A stretch of DNA of 5,604 nt from Pseudobdellovibrio sp. (GTDB lineage: Bacteria; Bdellovibrionota; Bdellovibrionia; Bdellovibrionales; Bdellovibrionaceae), in NCBI GenBank assembly GCA_025449725.1, contig JANWIU010000086.1:1-5604 (forward strand), given 5' to 3'. Below, piece after piece: positions 1 through 5,290 of the stretch. How positions within the stretch are numbered: position 1 is the stretch's first letter; the number at the start of each line of letters is the position of its first letter. The notes beneath the pieces are model-generated. The model was not told the origin of the DNA and did not search any database. It worked only from the letters and a program-made list of their open reading frames with translations. A program made the translations under genes and the position numbers.

Positions 1-296
1 CAAATTGGGGACGAGTATCTGTTGATATCGGCGCTCCGGGTGTAAAAGTTTTTTCAACTACTGTTGGCGGAAAATATTCAGATACAGTGATTCCACTTTT
101 AGGTGCTACTTGGGATGGAACCTCTATGGCGTGCCCGCATGTTGCAGGCGCGGCAGCACTTTACTGGTCTGTACATCCTGAAAAAACAGTTGCAGAAGTT
201 AAAGCAGCAATCTTAAATTCTGCTGTGAAAATTTCAGTAGCTTCCGGCAAGTTAGTTACCGACGGTAAACTAAATGTCGATAATTTGATGAAGTAA
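1..296 (+). CDS. Subtilisin-like serine protease (S8 family), C-terminal part only
   Basis: This is the 3' end of a gene that starts before the window; the reading frame is open from position 3 and ends at TAA 294-296. The translation carries the S8 signature around the catalytic serine, WDGTSMACPHVAG, with the serine codon at 123-125. A typical upstream segment, VDIGAPGVKVFST, precedes it. In this family the serine acts with Asp and His in the missing N-terminal part to hydrolyse peptide bonds, and most bacterial members are secreted. The chain ends about 56 residues after the serine, so there is no C-terminal extension domain. The internal GTG at 87 could open a short frame, but homology to the family runs straight through it, so it is not a start. 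The family assignment is secure; substrate, N-terminal domains and secretion cannot be judged. A strong terminator follows 43 bases later. Confidence 0.93.
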   Translation, partial: NWGRVSVDIGAPGVKVFSTTVGGKYSDTVIPLLGATWDGTSMACPHVAGAAALYWSVHPEKTVAEVKAAILNSAVKISVASGKLVTDGKLNVDNLMK

Positions 297-339
297 TTGA
301 CGTTTCAGATTTGAACGTTGTTATTAAATCACTGAACAT

Positions 340-368
340 AAGGCCAGGTAATTCCTGGCCTTTTTTTT
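340..368 (+). terminator. Intrinsic (Rho-independent) terminator after the protease gene
   Basis: A perfect 9-bp stem pairs 340-348 (AAGGCCAGG) with 354-362 (CCTGGCCTT) around a 5-base loop. An unbroken run of eight T covers 361-368. It lies 43 bases after the protease stop codon, so it most likely ends that transcript and separates it from the exported-protein gene downstream. Confidence 0.93.
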
Positions 369-395
369 ATTTTCGCCGCTATCTTCAAATAGCTG

Positions 396-424
396 CTGAA
401 TTTCATGATTTAAGACTTTATAAT
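396..424 (+). promoter_or_regulatory. Candidate sigma-70 promoter for the exported beta-barrel-like gene
   Basis: A perfect TATAAT lies at 419-424. The hexamer 17 bp upstream (396-401, CTGAAT) matches TTGACA at only three positions, so the -35 is weak. Transcription would start near 431, giving a leader of about 20 bases before the ATG at 452. Its place just after the previous terminator fits a separate transcription unit. The call rests on consensus matching only. Confidence 0.5.
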
Positions 425-441
425 TTAACCAGTCATAACAT

Positions 442-445
442 GGAG
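442..445 (+). promoter_or_regulatory. Ribosome binding site (GGAG) that sets the start at 452
   Basis: GGAG at 442-445 stands six bases before ATG 452. The in-frame ATG at 440 has no purine-rich sequence upstream and would begin only about nine bases after the predicted transcription start. The site therefore favours 452, which also gives the cleaner signal peptide. Confidence 0.65.
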
Positions 446-451
446 TTAGTC

Positions 452-1063
452 ATGACCAATATAGTGATTCACAGAAATATTTTGCTTCTTTTGGTTATCG
501 TTTTTGCGTTAAACACGGAAAGCTTTGCAGCAGGCGGTAGCAATTTCGGTAAGCCAACTATTGGCGCAATGATGTTACTTGGTTCGGGCCAAATGGGAAA
601 CGACACTGATGTTCTTAAGCGAAACATGCTTTACACGCCCCTTGCGGTTTTTGCAGGTGTGAACTACAAAAAATTCCGCTTCGCCATTAACTATGAATAC
701 AATGTTGTCGGTCAGTCGGACGACCCTGCGAGTTTTAGCAACCAAAACATCGGTGGCAAAGGCTCTGCTGCCGGTTTGCGTTTAGAATTCTATGACGGCA
801 AACAAGCCTTCGGAGTCATTTACAGAGCTTCAGAAAAATACACTTTAGATAAAGCCACATTAGCCGGAACAGTTTCTGAGTACGACGGCAAAGGCGGCTT
901 TGGTATTCAGTATTACAGACAATTGAAAAACAGAATCGGAATAGTTGTCGATTATTCGATGGGAACGCTTAACAGTGCAGCCGGCAACTCTGATGATCTG
1001 ACTTGGAACAGAGCTTCGTTAGGACTCGTGTTTACAAACTTCGCGGCAAGTAGAGGGAGATAA
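452..1063 (+). CDS. Exported protein, probable small outer-membrane beta-barrel
   Basis: This encodes a 203-residue protein of no named family that I recognise. Residues 1-26 form a signal peptide: a short n-region with His7/Arg8, a strongly hydrophobic stretch (LLLLVIVFAL) and a likely signal peptidase I site after Ser-Phe-Ala26. The mature part is rich in Gly, Tyr and Phe and shows alternating strand-like segments near residues 61-71, 74-86, 105-113, 118-125, 148-157, 161-170 and 186-197. They are joined by polar Gly/Asn/Asp turns, as in an outer-membrane barrel of about eight strands. The chain ends AASRGR, without the usual C-terminal aromatic residue, so a periplasmic beta-rich protein is the alternative. 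The frame is open back to 311, but that extension runs through a terminator and a promoter, so ATG 452 with GGAG upstream was chosen. The role is unknown. Confidence 0.8.
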   Translation: MTNIVIHRNILLLLVIVFALNTESFAAGGSNFGKPTIGAMMLLGSGQMGNDTDVLKRNMLYTPLAVFAGVNYKKFRFAINYEYNVVGQSDDPASFSNQNIGGKGSAAGLRLEFYDGKQAFGVIYRASEKYTLDKATLAGTVSEYDGKGGFGIQYYRQLKNRIGIVVDYSMGTLNSAAGNSDDLTWNRASLGLVFTNFAASRGR

Positions 1064-1078
1064 GGGTCTTCTCTATTT

Positions 1079-1109
1079 GTGACACCGTAAATGGTGGAGC
1101 ATTTAAAAT
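1079..1109 (+). promoter_or_regulatory. Weak candidate promoter for the IPT/propeller lipoprotein gene
   Basis: GTGACA at 1079-1084 matches the -35 consensus at five of six positions. TAAAAT at 1104-1109 matches the -10 at five of six, but the spacer is 19 bp. The overlapping TTTAAA at 1102-1107 would give a 17-bp spacer with a poorer -10. No clear terminator separates this site from the preceding gene, so some read-through is also possible. Confidence 0.3.
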
Positions 1110-1117
1110 TAAAAATG

Positions 1118-1159
1118 AATTCTTAATCAACCGCTGCACGTCGTCTCCAATTAAGAATT
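1118..1159 (+). repeat. Inverted repeat in the leader of the lipoprotein gene
   Basis: A perfect 10-bp inverted repeat pairs AATTCTTAAT (1118-1127) with ATTAAGAATT (1150-1159) around a 22-base spacer. It ends 26 bases before the ATG at 1186 and just downstream of the candidate -10 box. It could be a regulator's operator or a leader hairpin near the ribosome binding site. The arms are AT-rich, so chance is not excluded. No T-run follows, so it is not a terminator. Confidence 0.45.
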
Positions 1160-1185
1160 ATCATACAAAAAAAGGAATTTTTTGA

Positions 1186-2679
1186 ATGAATATAACGTGC
1201 AGAAAATTTTTTACTCAATCACTTGTTTTGCCGGTCATAGGACTTATCTTTCTATTTTCAAACTGCTCACCCAAAGAGTTTGCGGACGAAAGTTTTGCAC
1301 CTGCCAATATCACTCCGATAATCAGCAGTATTTCAGCAAACGGAAACGGTGTTTTGTATTGTAGCATTTCCGGCGGTTGTGCCTTAACCGTTCGTGGCAG
1401 CGACTTCTACAGTGGCGCCAGCGTTTTTGTTGGGCCTTATGAGTGCACAGATCAGGTAATATCATCAGACCATAAGCAAATCGATTGTGTAGTTGGTCCC
1501 GGAAAAAGCGGCGTGTTTCAAGTTACAGTCATTAATAAAGATACTCATCAAAGTGCGATTGACCCTGCCGTTACTGACCCGACGACTTTGAATTTCTCTT
1601 ACGCTTCTTTTTTGTATTTGGGTGTACAGGATTCACCGGGAAAAGTTTACGGCTACGCACAGAACCCGGAAACCGGCGCTCTGCTTTCAATCGTGGGTAG
1701 CCCGTTTTCTATTGCGGCAAACAATTCTACATACGGAACAGTGATTAGCCCGAACAATCGTTTTTTATATGCAGCAAACGTATCTACAGGCACTATTTCA
1801 GTTTACCGAATTAATTCTATTACCGGTGCCTTAACTGCGGTGGGTGCACCTGTGAGCTCCGGTGGCGCTTCACCGAACGGACTGTTCTTTCATCCGTCAG
1901 GAAATTTTCTTTATGTGACCAATCAAGGTGGCAACAGTGTCTCCGCGTTTTCTGTTGCAGGAGACGGCACCTTAACGGCCGTTGCAGGTAGCCCCTTTGC
2001 GGCCGGCGGCCCTACATTGTTAAATGGTATCGTGGTTCATCCTGACGGCAACTATCTGTATGTGGCATCGATGGGCGGTACAGGTGGTGTTGTCGGATAT
2101 TCAGTTGATGAAATAACCGGAGCGCTGACTTTGATTCCGGGAAGTCCGTTTTCAAATACAAATGGTGGTTACAGTAACACCGGCGACGGAATCACCATTC
2201 ACCCGAACGGAAACTGGCTATACATGGGCTTGGTGAATCGCAAGCGTGTTGCAGCGTACACAATTGATAAAGCAACCGGAGTCCTCACCGGCTTAGGAAC
2301 ACCTATACTGAATAATTCGACCACCGGTTATACTGACAACGGTGGTTCAGGGGCTAACATTTCACCCGACGGACTTTATTTTTATGGTACGGCCTTTTCA
2401 ACAACCGCAACCGATCCCAAAAAAGTAATTGTTTATTCAATTGACCAGACAACGGGTGATTTGGCGCTATCTTCAGAAGCGGACGCCGGCGGCGGCCCGA
2501 ACGATATACGCGTGGATACCAACGGGCTTTTTGCCTACACTTGTAATTCAGCGAATTCACCGTCAGTCAGCGCTTACAGCCGTAATCAGGCGACAGGGGC
2601 TCTAACTCCGTTAGCCGTGCGGGATTACGCAATTCCGACTTCGAACTATGGCCCGGGAATTATGGTAATTCAAAAGTAA
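1186..2679 (+). CDS. Predicted surface lipoprotein: IPT/TIG domain plus seven-bladed lactonase-type beta-propeller
   Basis: This encodes a 497-residue protein. An N-terminal hydrophobic segment (residues 13-25) ends in a lipobox-like LFSNC with Cys27, suggesting lipidation, although Asn before the Cys is unusual. Residues about 43-138 resemble an IPT/TIG immunoglobulin-like fold (CALTVRGSDFYSGASVFVG) with four cysteines at 59, 65, 87 and 101 that could form disulphides. Residues about 140-497 contain seven repeats of roughly 50 residues. Each has an aromatic-x-Tyr strand (142-144, 193-195, 241-243, 290-292, 344-346, 398-400, 449-451), and most continue into a Tyr-rich strand and a TGALT-type turn. 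This is the blade pattern of the lactonase / 6-phosphogluconolactonase propeller family. Such propellers often serve as binding scaffolds, so enzyme activity is not implied. AAGGA at 1172-1176, nine bases upstream, supports the start. A role at the cell surface is inferred; the ligand is unknown. Confidence 0.88.
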   Translation: MNITCRKFFTQSLVLPVIGLIFLFSNCSPKEFADESFAPANITPIISSISANGNGVLYCSISGGCALTVRGSDFYSGASVFVGPYECTDQVISSDHKQIDCVVGPGKSGVFQVTVINKDTHQSAIDPAVTDPTTLNFSYASFLYLGVQDSPGKVYGYAQNPETGALLSIVGSPFSIAANNSTYGTVISPNNRFLYAANVSTGTISVYRINSITGALTAVGAPVSSGGASPNGLFFHPSGNFLYVTNQGGNSVSAFSVAGDGTLTAVAGSPFAAGGPTLLNGIVVHPDGNYLYVASMGGTGGVVGYSVDEITGALTLIPGSPFSNTNGGYSNTGDGITIHPNGNWLYMGLVNRKRVAAYTIDKATGVLTGLGTPILNNSTTGYTDNGGSGANISPDGLYFYGTAFSTTATDPKKVIVYSIDQTTGDLALSSEADAGGGPNDIRVDTNGLFAYTCNSANSPSVSAYSRNQATGALTPLAVRDYAIPTSNYGPGIMVIQK

Positions 2680-2689
2680 TTTTGATTCC

Positions 2690-2719
2690 AAAATAAAAAG
2701 GCCCGGATTAACGGGCCTT
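2690..2719 (-). terminator. Intrinsic terminator in the convergent gap, strongest for the minus-strand PilZ gene
   Basis: The stem pairs GGCCCG (2700-2705) with CGGGCC (2712-2717), extended by AA/TT at 2698-2699 and 2718-2719, around a 6-base loop. On the minus strand it is followed by TTTTTATTTT (2699 down to 2690), a good U-tract that ends the PilZ gene transcript. On the plus strand only TTAAATT follows, so it may stop the lipoprotein transcript less efficiently. It fills the 68-bp gap between the two convergent genes. Confidence 0.88.
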
Positions 2720-2747
2720 AAATTCACTATTTCATTTGGCTAAATAA

Positions 2748-3518
2748 CTAAGCGGCTTTTTTGGTGTACTTCATAATCGAATCTTTAGCAGATGAAGCGA
2801 CGTGAACGAAACTAACACCATAAAGATTTTCATTTGTACGGCTTACGATTTTGCAAACTGCATTAAACGGTGGAACATCTCCACCCGGCTTGAAGTGAAG
2901 ATAAACTTGATCTTCAACTTCGAAGCTTACGTGATCAACCTTAAAACAAGCACCACCGGCGCTGATTTCAATACTGTGAGCGGTGTAGACCTTATTTTTG
3001 TCGTGAACTAATAACTCACATTTGTACTTTGCGCGAGGATGCCGGCGTCTAAAAAAGACTTTGCTTTCGGCTTCCTTGTTATCCGCCAACATTTTGAATA
3101 CTTCTTTTAAGCGGTCGGAACTGAACTCTTCAATTTCAGCTAAACGCTTCCAGGCAACGCGCCCTGTTCTCCACAAGAAATCATGCTCGAACAAGGTTTT
3201 ACTTTGTAACATTTGAATTAAATCTAAATAGCAGAACGGACCGTAATTTTCATTTTGTTTTAAAATGTACCATACGCGTTCTTCGTAATAGTTTGTAGGA
3301 GCTCCAACAGGTTTATTTGGTAATGGATTTTTGAAACTCTTATTGAAAAGATCCGTCAATTCCGGAAATTCAAACAAGAACATCCAGTCGTTCTTTTTCT
3401 CGTCATATATGTAGTCGTTCCAACTGATGTCTTTTTTCTGAAGATACTGAGTGATTTCTTGCAGGCTCCAAGGGCCTTTTTGCAATCCATCTTTTGCTAC
3501 GAAAAATTTTTGATCCAT
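2748..3518 (-). CDS. GYF_2-GYF_2-PilZ domain protein, probable cyclic-di-GMP receptor
   Basis: This encodes a 256-residue cytoplasmic protein without signal peptide or membrane segment. Two related N-terminal units span residues about 4-56 (FFVAKDGLQKGPWSLQEI) and 82-131 (VWYILKQNENYGPFCYLDLI). Each shows the GYF_2 pattern: aromatic start, Gly-Pro-aromatic (GPW, GPF), a helix, then a late Trp (DWMFL, VAWKRL). Residues about 155-250 form a PilZ domain. Its cyclic-di-GMP-binding arginines are R158 and R162 (RRHPR), and the second motif is E184-I-S186-A-G-G189, with Glu where Asp or Asn is usual. PilZ proteins bind cyclic-di-GMP and pass the signal to motility, secretion or envelope machinery; GYF-type domains usually bind proline-rich peptides. 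A link between cyclic-di-GMP and a protein partner is inferred. ATG 3516-3518 is preceded by GGGG at a six-base spacing. The gene is divergent from the Hsp70-like gene and has its own terminator. Confidence 0.88.
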   Translation of the reverse strand: MDQKFFVAKDGLQKGPWSLQEITQYLQKKDISWNDYIYDEKKNDWMFLFEFPELTDLFNKSFKNPLPNKPVGAPTNYYEERVWYILKQNENYGPFCYLDLIQMLQSKTLFEHDFLWRTGRVAWKRLAEIEEFSSDRLKEVFKMLADNKEAESKVFFRRRHPRAKYKCELLVHDKNKVYTAHSIEISAGGACFKVDHVSFEVEDQVYLHFKPGGDVPPFNAVCKIVSRTNENLYGVSFVHVASSAKDSIMKYTKKAA

Positions 3519-3548
3519 TTAGTTCCCCACTCTTCCGGTTTGCATAAA

Positions 3549-3578
3549 CTAGACTTCGGCTTTTATCCAGCTAGACTT
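3549..3578. repeat. 8-bp direct repeat spaced 22 bp apart in the divergent control region
   Basis: CTAGACTT occurs at 3549-3556 and again at 3571-3578, 22 bp start to start, close to two helical turns. The copies overlap the two halves of the sigma-28-like promoter on the minus strand. Two binding half-sites for a regulator on one DNA face is one reading; a chance repeat of this length is also possible. Confidence 0.4.
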
Positions 3579-3580
3579 TA
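3553..3580 (-). promoter_or_regulatory. Sigma-28 (FliA)-like promoter candidate for the GYF_2/PilZ gene
   Basis: Read on the minus strand, TAAAGTCT (from 3580) is followed by GCCGAAGT (3560 down to 3553). The flagellar sigma-28 consensus is TAAA-N15-GCCGATAA. Here TAAA is intact, the spacer is 16 instead of 15, and GCCGA of the -10 matches but its last three bases do not. The implied start near 3546 gives a leader of about 28 bases to the ATG, a sensible place. Support is pattern matching only. Confidence 0.35.
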
Positions 3581-3599
3581 ATTTGTATCAATACGAGCC

Positions 3600-3605
3600 T
3601 ATATT
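3600..3605 (+). promoter_or_regulatory. Candidate -10 box abutting the Hsp70-like gene (possible leaderless start)
   Basis: TATATT at 3600-3605 matches TATAAT at five of six positions and ends six bases before ATG 3612. The sequence 17 bp upstream (TTTAAT, 3577-3582) is a poor -35. If the box is used, transcription would begin at or next to the ATG. No good Shine-Dalgarno sequence stands before this ATG, only AAAAG, which fits a leaderless message. Confidence 0.3.
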
Positions 3606-3611
3606 CAAAAG

Positions 3612-4895
3612 ATGTCAAATGAGACGGTTCTCGCGGTTGATTTCGGAACAAGTCATTCTCTTGTAGGCGCCTACCGTAACGGTAAACGTATAGAAGCCTT
3701 ACCCATTGATCCCGGAGGCCCTGATCAGACCCTGATGAGGACTTTGCTTTATTTTGCAAACGAGAACCAGTGTTTTTACGGCGCAGAAGCCTTAAAAAAA
3801 TATTCTGAATTTGAGATGGAAGGGCGTCTCTTCCGGTCTTTCAAGTCTCATCTGCCAAATAAAAATTATATCGGCACTGTTATCAACAACCGCATACTCA
3901 ATCTTGAGACACTAATCGGGTTGTTCCTATTGGAACTTAAAAAGCGTGCTGAAAATATTTTGCAAACTAAAATCAGTAAAGCTGTGATCGGCAAGCCAGC
4001 GCGATATTCTATGGACGATGTTGCTGATGGATTCGCTCTTCACAGAATGAAGAAGGCCGCGGATTACGCCGGATTAGCAGAAGTTAATTTTGTGCCGGAA
4101 CCATTGGCTGCCGCACTGGATTTCAAACGGCAAATTACAAACGAAAAAACGATTTTAATCGGTGACTTCGGTGGCGGAACATCAGACTTCACTGTTATGA
4201 AGATCACACAGGGCGATTTTAAAAAATCAGACGTGCTGGGAGTCGACGGATGCCCTTTGGCCGGCGATGCATTAGACAGTCTTTTCATGCAGAACAGACT
4301 GAATACCGGTTTTGGCGCGAAGACCCAGTACCGAATGCCAATGTCAAACAACCTGCTGAAAATGCCCATGGCCGTAATGGACCGGTTAAACAAGCCCGCC
4401 CATATTGTTCACCTGAAAGAAAAGGAAACTTACGAATTCATTCGTGAAATTCAAAAGTGTGCATTAAAGCAAGAAGACAAAGATAACATCGACAGGCTAT
4501 TTGTTATGATTGAAGATCAACAGATATTTCCATTCTTCGAATCAATAGAGTCGACAAAAAAACGGCTGTCGGCTTCGGCCACCGCAAGATTCGATTTTAC
4601 GTACCCGGATTTAGAAACCTCTGAAGTGTTCTCTGCCCACGAGTTTGAAAACTGGGCTGAAGATGTTAAAATAAACATCTTTGCAGCACTCGAGCGATGC
4701 CTGAAACAAGCCGGAACTTCCGTTAGCGACATTGATCACGTCTTTTTGACCGGCGGAACCGCTCATGTTCCGTTTGTTCAAAATGAATTCAGAAAAATGT
4801 TTGGCGGAGAAAAACTAGAAACCAAAAACTTCTTCCACTCGATTTTGTCCGGCTTGATTGAAAGCGCGGCGAAGTGGGATGAGTTTAAATCTTAG
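3612..4895 (+). CDS. YegD-like Hsp70-family ATPase lacking the substrate-binding domain
   Basis: This encodes a 427-residue cytoplasmic protein of the actin/Hsp70 ATPase fold. Visible motifs are phosphate-1 (VDFGTSHSLVG, residues 9-19), VIGKPARYS (125-133), the connect-1 segment VPEPLAAALDF (161-171), phosphate-2 (GDFGGGTSDF, 184-193), the adenosine-contact E-x-x-K helix (E313, K316, ESTKKRLS) and the adenosine loop VFLTGGTAHVPFVQ (377-390). Canonical DnaK has more than 600 residues; this chain ends just after the ATPase domain, so the peptide-binding domain and lid are missing. Length and order match the YegD group (about 450 residues), including the G-x-x-x-G-x-x-LD element (GCPLAGDALD, 213-222) and the closing SILSGLIESAAKW. 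ATP binding is expected; the client or partner is unknown. The start is the first ATG, only seven codons before the phosphate-1 strand. The gene is divergent from the PilZ gene, and its stop overlaps the stop of the thioesterase gene. Confidence 0.9.
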   Translation: MSNETVLAVDFGTSHSLVGAYRNGKRIEALPIDPGGPDQTLMRTLLYFANENQCFYGAEALKKYSEFEMEGRLFRSFKSHLPNKNYIGTVINNRILNLETLIGLFLLELKKRAENILQTKISKAVIGKPARYSMDDVADGFALHRMKKAADYAGLAEVNFVPEPLAAALDFKRQITNEKTILIGDFGGGTSDFTVMKITQGDFKKSDVLGVDGCPLAGDALDSLFMQNRLNTGFGAKTQYRMPMSNNLLKMPMAVMDRLNKPAHIVHLKEKETYEFIREIQKCALKQEDKDNIDRLFVMIEDQQIFPFFESIESTKKRLSASATARFDFTYPDLETSEVFSAHEFENWAEDVKINIFAALERCLKQAGTSVSDIDHVFLTGGTAHVPFVQNEFRKMFGGEKLETKNFFHSILSGLIESAAKWDEFKS

Positions 4896-5290
4896 TACAA
4901 AACCTTAAGCCACTCTTCAGAAGGCGGAATTATTTTGCGGGCCTTCATATCAAAAAAAGCACCTGTAAAAATAGCTTCACTAGCGACACGCCCATCACTT
5001 TTAAGTATCTGCTGTTTCAACTTAAACAGGTTTTTTTCATAAGAAAGAATTTCAAAAGTAATTGTAATGGTCTCTCGCAAACTAAGTTCTTTTAGAAACT
5101 TAAGATCTACTGCAAGAATGACCGGACCTTTACCTGTAGAATGAAAGTGCTTGTAACCAAAACCGCGCTGCGTGCAGACTTCCCATCGGGCTTCTTCGTA
5201 AAGAGACAGGTAAGTCGCATTGTTGACGTGCTGATACGAATCTAAATGATGTTCTTTAATTACGAGTTCGTAATTAAATGAAGACGGCAT
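4892..5290 (-). CDS. Hotdog-fold acyl-CoA thioesterase (4HBT / YbgC-like family)
   Basis: This encodes a 132-residue cytoplasmic protein, the usual length for a single hotdog domain. The family motif is clear at residues 17-35: D17-SYQ-H21-V-NN-AT-Y27, then a helix with YEEAR. The Asp is the expected catalytic residue in 4-hydroxybenzoyl-CoA thioesterase and YbgC relatives, which hydrolyse acyl-CoA or similar thioesters. The later strands (VDLKFLKEL, TITITFEIL, FKLKQQILKS, SEAIFTGAFFD) fit the fold. The substrate cannot be told. The ATG (5288-5290) directly follows the permease stop codon, giving TAGATG; GAGG lies 11 bases upstream inside the permease gene, so translation is probably coupled. 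The gene converges on the Hsp70-like gene with a 4-bp overlap and has no terminator of its own in the gap. Confidence 0.92.
   Translation of the reverse strand: MPSSFNYELVIKEHHLDSYQHVNNATYLSLYEEARWEVCTQRGFGYKHFHSTGKGPVILAVDLKFLKELSLRETITITFEILSYEKNLFKLKQQILKSDGRVASEAIFTGAFFDMKARKIIPPSEEWLKVLY

Noticed and set aside
87..296. Separate 69-residue gene starting with GTG at 87
   Set aside because: The subtilase homology continues upstream without interruption to the window edge, so this is the tail of a larger gene.
311..451. N-terminal extension of the exported protein back to TTG 311
   Set aside because: It would run through a strong terminator and the TATAAT promoter box and would bury the signal peptide; GGAG before ATG 452 marks the better start.
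1052..1074. Possible terminator after the beta-barrel-like gene (AGAG paired with CTCT)
   Set aside because: The stem is only four base pairs plus a bulged extension, and no T-run follows.
2354..2560. Minus-strand open frame within the propeller gene
   Set aside because: It lies opposite conserved propeller blades, gives a basic low-complexity product with no recognisable motif, and has no supporting signals.
4064..4393. 109-codon minus-strand open frame inside the Hsp70-like gene
   Set aside because: It is antisense to the conserved connect-1 and phosphate-2 motifs and is explained as a shadow of that gene.
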